Below, piece after piece: positions 1 through 10,390 of a DNA stretch of 41,856 nucleotides. Under the pieces are notes generated by a model. That model was not told the DNA's origin. It made no database searches and saw only the letters and a program-made list of their open reading frames with translations. Position numbers and translations under genes: made by a program. Numbering within the stretch: the stretch's first letter is position 1; every line of letters begins with the position of its first letter. Source of the DNA: an uncultured Eubacteriales bacterium (GTDB taxonomy: Bacteria > Bacillota > Clostridia > Christensenellales > CAG-138); the NCBI GenBank assembly GCA_902768795.1, contig CACXMS010000013.1, positions 1 through 41,856 on the forward strand, given 5' to 3'.

Positions 1-121
1 TCATCTTCTCGTTCGTTCGTACCGGGATTTTGACCGTCAGCGGTTCATATCCCTCCGCAATCGCTGTAAACGGTGCTGCAATCAGCAGTATTCCTATCAT
101 CAGGCCTATGATCCGTTTCAT
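1..121 (-). CDS. Secreted/surface protein, N-terminal fragment
   Basis: Only the first 40 codons are in the window; the gene runs off the left edge. The start is the ATG whose complement is at 119-121, preceded on the minus strand by a GGAGAGAGG-type ribosome site just after the pilin stop. The protein begins with a basic MKRI, a hydrophobic stretch and an A-x-A-like end (about residues 1-22), which is a Sec signal peptide. The opening MKRII is shared with the pilin gene upstream (its internal MKRIIAW), so the two look like members of one surface locus. It follows the pilin by 27 bases and is probably co-transcribed. It may be a second pilin subunit or an FctB-like minor pilin, but the visible part cannot decide this. 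Confidence 0.7.
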   Translation of the reverse strand, partial: MKRIIGLMIGILLIAAPFTAIAEGYEPLTVKIPVRTNEKM

Positions 122-148
122 TTCGGTGTTTCCTCTCTCCGCTGTCTT

Positions 149-1372
149 TTATTCGTTCTCTTTCTTTTTCCGGCTGAATACAATCACTCCCGCGACGGCG
201 ATCCCTACAATGATCACGCCCGGCACGATCGTCAGCATTACCCCCGTCGGGATCGCGCCGCTTCGCGTGTTCGTAAAGCCCAGATCCTCGTCCTTGTTCG
301 CCATCGTGCCGCTTACGTTCGCCGTTAAGCTCGTATACCCTCCGACAAACGTTCCCTCTGCTCCCAGGCTCATTTCATAGTCGTCCGGGTCTTCCTCCGC
401 TGTGTAGCTTACGCCCGGTGCAATATCCTTGATCTGAATCGACTGGTCATGCCGCAGATAGTATACCTGATGTACCTTTCCGTCCGTCCCTACCGTCAGC
501 TCCGACGGCTGCGTGATCGTATCCGACGGCGCCAGCCGAAGCGCTCCGATCGCTGCGCTCATCCGCCTTGCATCCGTTCTTCGCGCTTCTATCGGCTTGA
601 TCTCCGCCGTCAGCGGGATCGTTTCACTTGCGTCGCTCAGATCTACCTTGTATTTCGTCCCCGGCGCTGCGTTTTCCAGATCCACCGTCACCGCAAAGTA
701 CTTGTACCGCGACGCCTGATTCCCCTTTACCACCACGCCGATCGTCAGGTTATGCGCTTCATACGTATTCTTGTATCCCTTGCTCTTCGTCCCGGCTGCC
801 GTACCGTCCTGCGATGGCGCTGCCGTCACTTCGCCCTCATACATCACATATCCCGCGATCACAAGCGTCCCGTCGTCTTCGCTGTTCACGTACACGTCTA
901 CCGTTCGCTTCGCTTCCGTATCGTTCGTAACGCCCTGACTCGTCGCGTTTTCTTCCGTGATCACATACCGATAAATGCCCGGTGCCGCAAACGTCACGCC
1001 CGTGAAGTCCACTGTCACCGTTTTGCTCGCGATCTTCTTTTCTCCTTCCACTTGCAGATCCGTTACCTGTTCCCCCGGAGTGAAGGATACCTCGGATACC
1101 GTCGGCGCTGTGACTTCCCCGCCGCTCTTCTTGACCGGCCCTGCTTGCACCGCCAGCTTCCCTTCCGAATAGGCCGCTGCGCTCCCCGCTGCAATCGTGA
1201 ACTTCATTTCCGCCGCAGGGATATCCGTTTCCTTGTTCATCTCCAGTTCCTTCACAAACGTGAACGTCCCTCCGTTTACCGTCGGCTGCTCTTCCGCATT
1301 CGCTGTCGGCATGGCCGCAAGCAGCAGTACGGTTACCGCTGTCCACGCTATGATCCGTTTCATCCTTTTCAT
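149..1372 (-). CDS. FctA/Spy0128-type pilin, sortase-anchored
   Basis: A 407-residue secreted wall protein. A signal peptide covers about residues 1-26 (ending near ANA-EEQ). The next domain, about 30-205, opens with a pattern of the form TFTFVKELEMNKETDIP, typical of FctA/Spy0128 pilin domains, whose lysine and asparagine side chains form isopeptide bonds in known members. A second beta-rich domain (about 206-370) follows. The C-terminus has the sorting signal IPTGV, a hydrophobic segment and a basic KKKENE tail. The first residue of the usual LPxTG motif is isoleucine and the x position is absent by strict reading, as in some pilin sortase signals (xPTG). The start at 1372 has a GGAGAGG site; the internal ATG at 1363 lies too close to its own purine run. 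The gene is 40 bases after the giant surface gene, so they likely form one transcript. It is probably the shaft subunit. Confidence 0.85.
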   Translation of the reverse strand: MKRMKRIIAWTAVTVLLLAAMPTANAEEQPTVNGGTFTFVKELEMNKETDIPAAEMKFTIAAGSAAAYSEGKLAVQAGPVKKSGGEVTAPTVSEVSFTPGEQVTDLQVEGEKKIASKTVTVDFTGVTFAAPGIYRYVITEENATSQGVTNDTEAKRTVDVYVNSEDDGTLVIAGYVMYEGEVTAAPSQDGTAAGTKSKGYKNTYEAHNLTIGVVVKGNQASRYKYFAVTVDLENAAPGTKYKVDLSDASETIPLTAEIKPIEARRTDARRMSAAIGALRLAPSDTITQPSELTVGTDGKVHQVYYLRHDQSIQIKDIAPGVSYTAEEDPDDYEMSLGAEGTFVGGYTSLTANVSGTMANKDEDLGFTNTRSGAIPTGVMLTIVPGVIIVGIAVAGVIVFSRKKKENE

Positions 1373-1412
1373 GCAGTTCCTCTCCTCTTCCCTCTTTGAT
1401 CCCTGCTTTGTC

Positions 1413-4400
1413 TTATTCTTCTTCCGCTCTCCGTCTCTTCCGACGTCTGTTCCGCAGAATCAGAAGCGCTATCCCTAGTCCCAGCAGCGCCGTCCCGGCG
1501 ATCACCGGCCGCATATCAAGCTCTACGCCTGTCGGGATTACAGCATCCTTTGTGTTTATAAAGCCAACTTCCGTCAAGCCGTTGTTCATATTGCTGTGAA
1601 TCACGCCGATCCTGTTTCCTTGTACAGTCACCCGATAGGAACCGCTGTTGATTTCCTCAATTTCATACATGACGCCGTCGTATATTCCGCTCAACAGCAA
1701 TTCGTCGCCATTCTTAAGCGTTACCTCGCATACTCCATCCAAGAAAAGGACCTCTATTTCCTCTCCGTTCTTTTTTGCAAGAATCGAATCCGTATTCTTC
1801 AAAGCAAGCGTTTCTCCCTCATAGGAATAGGTCAATGTAATCCGGAACGTAAATTCCTCTTTCCGATCTGCGAATTTACCGGTTACGGTCTTTGTAAGCC
1901 GAAGCGAGCCCTTTGCACTCGTGTTCTTCACAACGACCTTCTCATCGCTTCCTTCATGCAGAATCTGTTCGGGAATTCCCATTCCTCCCTCAAGATCCTC
2001 ATCCGGAAGTGTCTGCGTCAGCGGTACCGACGCTCCGTTAACCAAAGCACTCGGGGTGTATTCCGTTGCAACTGCTTCCGCTACGCGATATTTTGTTCCT
2101 ACAGGCAGATCCCGGATTACGATCTTTTCCCCGTTTCTAAAGGAAAGCGTACGGATGATTTCGCCGTTATCGTTTGCCGTCCAGATATACGGGTTGTCGT
2201 TTCCTTTCACCGCCGTGTATCGGCTTCCAACAGGCAAATTTGTAATCAGCAAGGTGATCGCAAATGCTTCACCCATATCAAGCCCATCTACCTGTTTTTC
2301 AACCGTCAGATTGACCGTGCGCTCCAGGCGATTCTCAAACGTGACGGTGATCTGCTCGCCTTCATCCGCCGTCTCCCATGCCGTGGAGAGCTCCTTTCCG
2401 GTTACCGGAGCCGCCGAGGAGCTCTGAACGATCTGTGTTCCGCCGGCTTCGTCAACGATAATAAAGCTCGCCGAATATTCCCCGCCCGGTTCGCTGAACT
2501 GATACTGCGTTCTGACCGGAAGGCGTTCGAATATTACGGAATCATTATTCTGCATGGAGAGTTCCAAGCCGATGCAGTTCCCGTTTTCATCCGCCGAAAA
2601 GCTCACCCGTTCCTCTCCTTTTGCATATACGTATGACACCTTCGGCGTGAGATTCCGGAAGTCTGCACGAATCGTATACGTTCCTGCCGTTTCGAAATGT
2701 CCCGTTTCCACCTTTTTCAGTACGACGTTCACCGGCGATGTAACCGGAGGCGTATAGCTGTTTTTGCAGACGACTTCGGATACTGTATTTGCAGTGATTG
2801 AACCCGTCGGCGTCTGAGGTGTGAACTCCTTCGTGTAGTTTGCCACATCCTCCTCTTCTACCGAATAGCGATATCCAACCGGAATATCCGTAATCATTTT
2901 GCTCTCGCTGTCCCCCAGCAGGAAGACGCCTTCTCCGTTCCGGAAACTAACTCCCCCGAATACGCCGTTGACCGGGTTGTTTCCGGAATCTTTCAACGTA
3001 ACCGTAAATTTGAACTTTTGTTCCGCATTGCCTCCGATTACAAGCTTTGTCACGTTTAAGCTTCCGGTCGGGAGCTTATTCGTTATCGTTGCCGTCGTCG
3101 TTTCACCCGGAAGTTCCACATGCCCCGGCGTCATTTCGTCAGATTCGTATACAAACCCGTATTGCGAATAGACAAGACCGGAGTCTTCGAAGACAACATA
3201 ATCCTGCTTGGGATCCACCACTTTGAAATGATACATCCAGGTATCATCCGCCGTCTTCTCCCAGTATCCTTCCGTCGGATTCCCTTCGCTGTCAACCTGA
3301 TCCATGCTGTTCAGGGACTTAATCTCCTCGTCCTCGCCCGTGCTGCCGCCGGCCGGAATCAAGGTCTGCTCCGGATATTCTTCTCCGCCCGCGTCGTCCG
3401 CAGCGAGATACGTAATACGAGCATAGCCGTTGCCTGCCGAATCCGGATTCGGATTCGAACCGCGCTCATATCCCGCCAGCATCACCGTATCGCGGAATAC
3501 ATATCCTTCATACTCCGAAGTGCTCAAATGCGTAATGCTGCCGCTTGTCGATGCCTGATCGACCGCATAGCATCCCTCATGTCCCGAGATGTACGAAGTT
3601 CCTCCGGTTGCGCTGGTGCCATAATTATATTGCTGCCAGGGAGAATCCCCATACAGTGTGCTTTCTGCGATACCTCCGTACCAGCCGCCGCCTGCGCCTC
3701 CGATGCTATGCGGGCTTCGATACGTTGCGTTATCCGCATGCCCTCCGATTCCGAAGGATCCCGGATAGTACCAACTTCCAAGGGGAGCGGTGCCTGCCTC
3801 TGCGTGATATTCTCCGGTTGCAGAGATGCTTGCCTTGTAATGAGTGCTCCAACTCTGGACGTCCGAAAGCGGAAGACTCTCTTTCTGCCCCGCCAAAAAC
3901 GCATTGATATTATACTCTTCCGTAGTAGTTGCGACAACCGGACCGCCGCCGCCGCCCGCAACCATAATCCGGGATTTCAGGGAATCAAATGAATTCCATG
4001 TTCCATCCGTCAGTCGGAAGTCCGTCGCACCGCCGCCGCCGCCGCTGCGTTCATCGTTATTGTTGTCACGCACGCCGTTGCCGCCGCCGTTCCAGCCGCC
4101 ATAGCTCTGTTCATTCGACATCCATCCGTTCGATCCTCTTCCTCCAACGTAGACATAGATCGTTTGTCCTGCGTCGAGATGAATGACGCCGCTCGTATAC
4201 GCGCCTTGTCCGCCGACTTTCACTCCGGCTCCGTACCATGTAGAATTGCCGCCGTTCGCTCCCCATGCTTCAAAGAAGTAATCTCCGGCAATCGGCGCAG
4301 TAAATGCCTGCACATGCCCTTTATAGCTGTAATCCCAGACGCGCGCCGGTCTCCACTTTGCGTATACGATAATCGACGCCTTTTCCTGATACTCCGCTAA

Positions 4401-7400
4401 CGAAAACGAGAGCAATTCGTCGTTTCCTGTCAGCTTATACACCCAACCGTCGAACACATGATTCGTTCGCTGAGGCGTCGGAACCGAAGCGGCCTGCTCC
4501 GCGCTCGGAAGTTCATCCGCGCGATACCGCAGGGAATATGTTTTGCCGCCCGTCGGGAAGTAACCGCCGTACGCATCGAATACCACGGTATAGTAATTGG
4601 ATGCAAACTGTGATTTTGTCAACAACGTCAATTGCGGATACGGTCGTTCCTGTGCCGCTGTTCCCGTCAGATTATCTTCCCATTTTTTTGTTACAATCAG
4701 TTCTCCCTCAGGAATCGGCGTATTCAGGAACACATAGTGCTCCAGGGAATCCTTTCCGAGTTCAGGACCGATTCCGGAAGCAGTTTTCATTTGAATCGTA
4801 TACGTTCCATCGCCATTTACCGTGACAAGATAGACATTCGGATCACCGCGGTAATTGATTTCTCCTCCCAGAACCGCTTCCCCTGTTTCGGTAATTCGAA
4901 TATTCTTTGGCGGCTCTTTCTCGTAAAGTTCATATACGCCTTCCGCAAGTCCCGTGAAGCGAACAACGCCGCTTTCATCGGATTTCGCATCTTTGTCGAA
5001 CGGCGTGCCTTCCGCCGACGTGCCGTTCAAACTGAATGTTGCGCCGATCAAGTAACGGTACGATTCTCCGACCTGTTCCGCCTTATAGAATTCAATGTCG
5101 GTGTACTTTTCCGGATTTGCGATCATCACATCGCCGAGAGGGCTCAAGCTGACCCACTCGCTGTCCGGCTTCACTTTTCCGGTTGCCGTATCATATTCAT
5201 AGATCGTTACGCTTCGATTCCCGCCGACTTCGACCCGAATTTCAATCTCTTCCGGAATCATTTTATATCCCTCCGGAGACTGCGATTCTTTCAGCGTATA
5301 TGTTCCCCATTCGACGTCTTCGAACAACACCACGCCATATTCGTCGGAATTGCCCTTTTTCTGAACCGTGTTGTCATAATTCGAAATGCCTTCAAGGAAA
5401 AACTCAGCCCCTTCAATCGGTCGGTTGTCGCGTTTGCCAACCTTATAGAAGCTGAAATCCGTATAGATACGCGGAGTGTTTTCAATTGTGAAAACCTTCT
5501 CCCCATACTTCTCCGCCAAGAACTGATATTCGTCAGGAGCAAGCGTTCCGTCCATCAGCAACGGCTTCCCGCTTTCCAAGTCCGTCTGAACGGAGCCATC
5601 TACGGTCCGGAACACATCCATATCGGCGATCCACAATCGTCCATATCCGTCAATCACAACCTGACTCGGTTTTTTCCTTAAAACCCAGTCTTTCGGACAC
5701 GCAACTTCTTCCAACAGATAACTGCCGCGTTCCACATCTTCGAACGCCAGCGTCCCATCTGTCTGTGTTGTTGCAAGCAGCTCAATCTGTTTGCCCGTAT
5801 AAAACGAAGTGCCGCTCAGCTTAAACTGAACATCGGCGATCGTTTGATCCGCGTCTTCCTCGCTGATCTTTTTCAACGGAACATTCTGCATGACGCGCGT
5901 GTAAACAACCGCATCCGGCGTGATTGTCGTTTGCGGGATGTATTCCCAAGTTCCGTCCTCCCCGCTTACGCCGACACGCATTGCGAGCGCAAAATTGTTG
6001 AACGTCGCCGGATACGGGTTCCCTTTTTCCGCCACATACTCCGGCGAACGCATATAGAGGAAGATAGAGACGGATTTGTTCGGTTCCTCCGCCGTTCCCT
6101 TCAGTTCAAATCCATCGCCGCAGTAAATTGCCACAGCCTTCACATCGGCAAGTGTGTGATTTGCAAAGAACGCATCCGCCGTCCGGAACCCGCGCTCCTC
6201 GAGGTACTCCGTTGTTGTTTGGTTATCCTCATAATACCCGATGCTCACCACATGATCCGCAAAATATACCGTCGGTGATGCGCCGGCAGCTATCAATTGC
6301 GTCACGTCCACCGCATACTCCGGATGAGCCGGATCATTCGAATAAAGCATTCCCTGCCACTGTCTGCCGGCCGCATTCGAATCCTCCAGATTGTCAATGA
6401 ACAGCACATTCTTTGCCCGAACCTGACTGTCCGGCGCATAGGACAATCGGTACAGATAAACGCTGTCCTGATCAACGTAGGTACTGCTGCGGAATGTCGT
6501 ATCCGTCAACGCGCGAACGCGCTTCGAAATTCCGTTGGAGAGCGCTATCAACGCGCTGATACTCGTTCTGGAATCGGCATACAGGAACCTATGCGCATCC
6601 TGACATTGCGGATCCAGGCCGGCCATCCACGAGCGTTCCGTTTCGCTGACATTTGCAAATCCGGATGCGTCGTCCGGTTTTCCCTTGGCGATATTTTCAT
6701 TTCCCGTTTCATACGCAACCGGATTATACACCGCGTTGCCGTAATCTTTGATCGACGTCCACGCATGTATTGTCTCATAACTTAACGAGTAATTCACTCC
6801 TTTTTGCAGAACCGTTATTTTCATCATCGTTCTGCCTGAACCGCGCCAGTTCGGAATCAGTTCCAGCGAATAATTCATCTCTCCTCCCCCGGAGAGAACT
6901 TTGACGGTTTTTCGGTCAACCGCAGCACCCTTGGGCAGCAAGTCATAAAACACGCCTCCCTCCTGCGGGATGCTTTCCCTCAGAATGTCCGTTCCCGTGC
7001 TTGTTGTGATTGACTCTGCCATATCGACCTGCCAACCGATTGTGAATCGAGCCATCTTCCGATCGTTGCTCGTTCCGGTGATGCGCTTTGAAATAGACGA
7101 ATCGCTTTGGGACGAACGGGCATAATCGTAATCGCGCCGATAAGAATCATAAATGTGGAAATACCGATAATATGCCCTCGTATCGCCGTCGTTGAGGTCC
7201 AGAGACATTCCGGAGAAAGTGTCCCAAGTATATTGGCGATAATCATTGCCGGAATATGATACGCCGCTGATATTGCCTTCTCCGTCAAATTCAACATGCT
7301 TTACCTGGCCCTCCCACGTGGAGTACAGATCGGCATAGGTATCATTATAGAGGCAGATCGTTCCTGCGTCATCAACTACGCTGAGCACTTTCTCCGACGG

Positions 7401-10307
7401 GAATAATTCGAATTCGGGAACCGTTCCGATCGTCGTTTCGGCATGACGCGTCTTCATCACAGTCCGGTACAAAAGGATATCCTTACTGTGATCCGCGCTG
7501 TCAAAAAAGGTTATGGTTTTATCATCGGTCAGTTCGGCATATTCCGAATTGACCCAAATCGTTCCGCCCTCCCGATAATCCTTTCGCAGCAATTCCACCC
7601 ATTCGCCGGCGCCTGTCTTGCCGTAAATGTGCAGCACATCGCCGATGCCGCCCTGCGAATCGTTTTCATCAATCACCGAATCGTTAGAAAAGCTTGTGTT
7701 GCCAAACGTCTGCGAAGATGTGTTCAAACGCATATCCGATTGAACAGCAACAAACTGAATCTTTTTTATGCGATAATCGCCAATTCCGATGGGAATCAGA
7801 TCGCTTGCCGAATGCCCGAGCTTTACATCAAAATCCCACTGATCGTAAATAAGATAATCCCGGAAGTACCCATAATTCTTTTCTGCATTATCATGGTACG
7901 TCCAATCCTTTGTAAGAACATACGGTGTGCCCCACATCCATACTGCGAAGTCCAGGCCATCATACGATTCCAGTTCCCCGCGGATCCCGTCGTGCGTGCC
8001 GAATTGATCAAGATCATACCGGGAGTAGTTGCCTGCAACAAAATCCAACGATCTGAAAATCCATGGGTTGGTAGTATAACTTCCCCAGTATCCATAAGCG
8101 CGATGCGCTCCATCTCCGCGTTTCCACGCATCAAAGTGTCCCGGCGGATCCCAAAAAATCGGCACTTCATACACAAACGAACCGATACCGCTTGCCGTGC
8201 TGATCGGATCCACTTCATCCATTGGTTTTACGGTTGCGATTGCGCTGTTCTGAACGCTCCATTTCTCAACTTCCTGCCCCGTAATCAATTCCTTATAGAT
8301 GCTTTCATCAACACGAGTCAGGCAAGTTGCATACACCGGACTGTTTCTGACAGTTTCCTTGTTCCAAAAACCATCTGAATCGGGTTGCTTGAACTCCGTG
8401 TCACCCGACCACTTCAAAGCGATTATTTCCAACCCTTCCGTTACCGGAATGTCCTGCAGCTTAAGGTCATAAGGCTGCGTCATGGAGACCGATACTTTTA
8501 TCTGCCAAAGCAGATATTTACAGCTCGTGTCCGTCGAATCAATCCCAAAACCGGAAGCGTTCCCCCACGACTCGCTCCATTGATCAAAAAGGGTCGCGCT
8601 TCCCTTCTCAACGCCTGTTACTTTAGCTGTCGTATCAATGCAAACCGGAATCTGTTCAGAATCCTTCGGCGCTTTATCCGCAAGAAGCAAATTGCAATGG
8701 AACGGATCCGATCTGGAAAGCGCCGGATCATCCGGGTCATAATCTTTATAATCAAGTGTGGATTTTGTTGTAGCGTAGGCCAATTCTATTGAGCCGTTTC
8801 GAGCACCGCTCTCAATTTCCCGGAAGTTGTAGATGATAATGTTTCCCGTCGGTTCGCCCAAACCATTCGTTTCTTTTCGCCACGCAAAGAAAACATTGTC
8901 GTCGACTTCCCCGCCTTTATCGACTTCCTCTTTTGTCGGAATGGAAAACTCTACGGAATCCGCAAGTTCTCCGTCCCGATCCCGAAGAATCTGTTCCGGA
9001 ATGACCATCTGAATCTTGTCAATTTGCTGATCGGTATAAACCATCAGGCGATAATTGATTCGATAGATAAAACGATGTCCTGCAGCGGTATTGTCTGCCG
9101 TCCAGACATAGTCCTCTCCCCTTTGTGTCGCTCCGCTGACAAGCTCCACAAAAAACGCCGGGCTGCTCTGTGTTTTCGACGGATCCAACTCAACGCCCTT
9201 CAGTCGTACCAAAACATATGTCCCGTCAGCATCTGCTTGGAATTTCAATTCTCCATCCGGCATAACACCAGTGCCGGAAACCCATTCGGCTTCGTTCGCA
9301 CTAACGATACGTACAACCCGGTACTTCAATGCATCCTGTCTCTTCAGCGTTTCTGATTGAATCATTCCATCAGCTTGTGCCGCCAGACCCGATATTGTGA
9401 TGTTGATAAGCGGATCATAAAGGTTTCCGCCAATCGCCATCCGGATCGCCTGGTTGTTCTCTTGATCCGAGTCAGAAAGCCCAATCACTGCCGTATCGCT
9501 TTCGATGTTTACTGTAAAACCGTTATAAGACGCTGCCGCCTCGACTCGCGCAATCTGTGTCTCGGCGAGATCGTTCTGAACTGTTGCTACTCGCCAAACA
9601 AATGCTGCTTCAGATTCACCGCTTTGCAGCGAAATTTTGATAAAATATGTCCCGGCAAGAGCGAAATACACCTTCGTCATTTCTTGCCAGTCGTCGTTTT
9701 GGTCTTTTTCGCCGGACAAATCAACTTTGCTTCCATTTTGATTCGAGACAAATTCGACATCAACGCCGCCCTTCACCGATAGCAGCAATTCGGAACTGTT
9801 CTCAACCGTAAGACGGATTGTTGTACTGGCCTTCGTTTCATCCAATATATCAGAAACGGTTTCATTAACCGACATTTCACGATCCGCTTCCACGGCAGAT
9901 TCTTCAAAATCATTCTCCTCCGGATTCGATTGCTCCTCGATTGCCGTTTCATCCGAGGGATCTGCCAAATCAATATCATTCGAATTCTCATCTTTCGTCA
10001 AAGCATCCGCAAAATCATTTTCGTGATCAGGTTCATCAGACTTTTCCGATTCCTGCGAATTCGAAAGTAATTCTCCATCCGTAGACGAGATACTCTCTTC
10101 TGATCCCTCCGTTTGTTTATCTGTGGAACCCTCGAATGAATTATCTGCCGGATCGGTCGCGTCCGCCGAATCTTCCGGTTCCGTTGTGTCGGTCACCGCA
10201 GCCGGGTCTTCGGTCGGCTCGTCGCCTTCCGCGAGCGCAGTTATCGGGAACACGCCGAGCAGCATAATGGCCGCCAGCAGCAGCGCAAGCATCTTTTTCA
10301 GGTTCAT
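1413..10307 (-). CDS. Giant wall-anchored Cna-B/glycine-rich adhesin (2964 residues)
   Basis: A secreted surface protein, probably an adhesin or the tip subunit of a pilus. Rough order: signal peptide 1-27 (ends ALA-EGD); acidic low-complexity linker 28-165; a large region to about 1460 with no fold recognised by eye; three SpaA/Cna-B-like repeats near 1471-1560, 1616-1700 and 1736-1815, each with a lysine near the start and a glutamate in a Y-x-L-x-E type strand, as expected for intramolecular isopeptide bonds; an InlB-type (beta-grasp) repeat around 1900-1985; a glycine-rich block about 1987-2300 resembling the ALK/LTK-type glycine-rich family; four further beta-sandwich repeats about 2405-2900; and a C-terminal IPTGV signal, membrane segment and RRRKRRR tail. 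The start ATG has TTTGGAGGT upstream. It precedes the pilin gene, consistent with tip plus shaft. Ligand unknown. Confidence 0.85.
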   Translation of the reverse strand: MNLKKMLALLLAAIMLLGVFPITALAEGDEPTEDPAAVTDTTEPEDSADATDPADNSFEGSTDKQTEGSEESISSTDGELLSNSQESEKSDEPDHENDFADALTKDENSNDIDLADPSDETAIEEQSNPEENDFEESAVEADREMSVNETVSDILDETKASTTIRLTVENSSELLLSVKGGVDVEFVSNQNGSKVDLSGEKDQNDDWQEMTKVYFALAGTYFIKISLQSGESEAAFVWRVATVQNDLAETQIARVEAAASYNGFTVNIESDTAVIGLSDSDQENNQAIRMAIGGNLYDPLINITISGLAAQADGMIQSETLKRQDALKYRVVRIVSANEAEWVSGTGVMPDGELKFQADADGTYVLVRLKGVELDPSKTQSSPAFFVELVSGATQRGEDYVWTADNTAAGHRFIYRINYRLMVYTDQQIDKIQMVIPEQILRDRDGELADSVEFSIPTKEEVDKGGEVDDNVFFAWRKETNGLGEPTGNIIIYNFREIESGARNGSIELAYATTKSTLDYKDYDPDDPALSRSDPFHCNLLLADKAPKDSEQIPVCIDTTAKVTGVEKGSATLFDQWSESWGNASGFGIDSTDTSCKYLLWQIKVSVSMTQPYDLKLQDIPVTEGLEIIALKWSGDTEFKQPDSDGFWNKETVRNSPVYATCLTRVDESIYKELITGQEVEKWSVQNSAIATVKPMDEVDPISTASGIGSFVYEVPIFWDPPGHFDAWKRGDGAHRAYGYWGSYTTNPWIFRSLDFVAGNYSRYDLDQFGTHDGIRGELESYDGLDFAVWMWGTPYVLTKDWTYHDNAEKNYGYFRDYLIYDQWDFDVKLGHSASDLIPIGIGDYRIKKIQFVAVQSDMRLNTSSQTFGNTSFSNDSVIDENDSQGGIGDVLHIYGKTGAGEWVELLRKDYREGGTIWVNSEYAELTDDKTITFFDSADHSKDILLYRTVMKTRHAETTIGTVPEFELFPSEKVLSVVDDAGTICLYNDTYADLYSTWEGQVKHVEFDGEGNISGVSYSGNDYRQYTWDTFSGMSLDLNDGDTRAYYRYFHIYDSYRRDYDYARSSQSDSSISKRITGTSNDRKMARFTIGWQVDMAESITTSTGTDILRESIPQEGGVFYDLLPKGAAVDRKTVKVLSGGGEMNYSLELIPNWRGSGRTMMKITVLQKGVNYSLSYETIHAWTSIKDYGNAVYNPVAYETGNENIAKGKPDDASGFANVSETERSWMAGLDPQCQDAHRFLYADSRTSISALIALSNGISKRVRALTDTTFRSSTYVDQDSVYLYRLSYAPDSQVRAKNVLFIDNLEDSNAAGRQWQGMLYSNDPAHPEYAVDVTQLIAAGASPTVYFADHVVSIGYYEDNQTTTEYLEERGFRTADAFFANHTLADVKAVAIYCGDGFELKGTAEEPNKSVSIFLYMRSPEYVAEKGNPYPATFNNFALAMRVGVSGEDGTWEYIPQTTITPDAVVYTRVMQNVPLKKISEEDADQTIADVQFKLSGTSFYTGKQIELLATTQTDGTLAFEDVERGSYLLEEVACPKDWVLRKKPSQVVIDGYGRLWIADMDVFRTVDGSVQTDLESGKPLLMDGTLAPDEYQFLAEKYGEKVFTIENTPRIYTDFSFYKVGKRDNRPIEGAEFFLEGISNYDNTVQKKGNSDEYGVVLFEDVEWGTYTLKESQSPEGYKMIPEEIEIRVEVGGNRSVTIYEYDTATGKVKPDSEWVSLSPLGDVMIANPEKYTDIEFYKAEQVGESYRYLIGATFSLNGTSAEGTPFDKDAKSDESGVVRFTGLAEGVYELYEKEPPKNIRITETGEAVLGGEINYRGDPNVYLVTVNGDGTYTIQMKTASGIGPELGKDSLEHYVFLNTPIPEGELIVTKKWEDNLTGTAAQERPYPQLTLLTKSQFASNYYTVVFDAYGGYFPTGGKTYSLRYRADELPSAEQAASVPTPQRTNHVFDGWVYKLTGNDELLSFSLAEYQEKASIIVYAKWRPARVWDYSYKGHVQAFTAPIAGDYFFEAWGANGGNSTWYGAGVKVGGQGAYTSGVIHLDAGQTIYVYVGGRGSNGWMSNEQSYGGWNGGGNGVRDNNNDERSGGGGGATDFRLTDGTWNSFDSLKSRIMVAGGGGGPVVATTTEEYNINAFLAGQKESLPLSDVQSWSTHYKASISATGEYHAEAGTAPLGSWYYPGSFGIGGHADNATYRSPHSIGGAGGGWYGGIAESTLYGDSPWQQYNYGTSATGGTSYISGHEGCYAVDQASTSGSITHLSTSEYEGYVFRDTVMLAGYERGSNPNPDSAGNGYARITYLAADDAGGEEYPEQTLIPAGGSTGEDEEIKSLNSMDQVDSEGNPTEGYWEKTADDTWMYHFKVVDPKQDYVVFEDSGLVYSQYGFVYESDEMTPGHVELPGETTTATITNKLPTGSLNVTKLVIGGNAEQKFKFTVTLKDSGNNPVNGVFGGVSFRNGEGVFLLGDSESKMITDIPVGYRYSVEEEDVANYTKEFTPQTPTGSITANTVSEVVCKNSYTPPVTSPVNVVLKKVETGHFETAGTYTIRADFRNLTPKVSYVYAKGEERVSFSADENGNCIGLELSMQNNDSVIFERLPVRTQYQFSEPGGEYSASFIIVDEAGGTQIVQSSSAAPVTGKELSTAWETADEGEQITVTFENRLERTVNLTVEKQVDGLDMGEAFAITLLITNLPVGSRYTAVKGNDNPYIWTANDNGEIIRTLSFRNGEKIVIRDLPVGTKYRVAEAVATEYTPSALVNGASVPLTQTLPDEDLEGGMGIPEQILHEGSDEKVVVKNTSAKGSLRLTKTVTGKFADRKEEFTFRITLTYSYEGETLALKNTDSILAKKNGEEIEVLFLDGVCEVTLKNGDELLLSGIYDGVMYEIEEINSGSYRVTVQGNRIGVIHSNMNNGLTEVGFINTKDAVIPTGVELDMRPVIAGTALLGLGIALLILRNRRRKRRRAEEE

Positions 10308-10332
10308 TTGGGTACCTCCAAAATAGTATAGT

Positions 10333-10358
10333 GGTCGATAAAGCAGACTTTATCGACC
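10333..10358 (-). promoter_or_regulatory. Inverted repeat in the 5' leader of the giant adhesin gene
   Basis: GGTCGATAAAG and CTTTATCGACC form a perfect 11-base inverted repeat around a four-base loop (10344-10347). It lies 25 bases before the start codon and just before the ribosome site. No T-run follows, so it is not a terminator. It could be an operator or an RNA hairpin controlling the adhesin. Confidence 0.6.
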
Positions 10359-10390
10359 GCTTTGTGGTATACTGTTTAAGGTGGAACCGA

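Noticed and set aside
3063..3074. LPTG in the middle of the giant adhesin (near residue 2405)
   Set aside because: It is followed by more beta repeats, not by a membrane segment and basic tail, so it is not a sorting signal by itself.
10322..10327. TATACT on the minus strand as the adhesin -10 box
   Set aside because: It would put the transcript start inside the ribosome site, and no -35 box fits.
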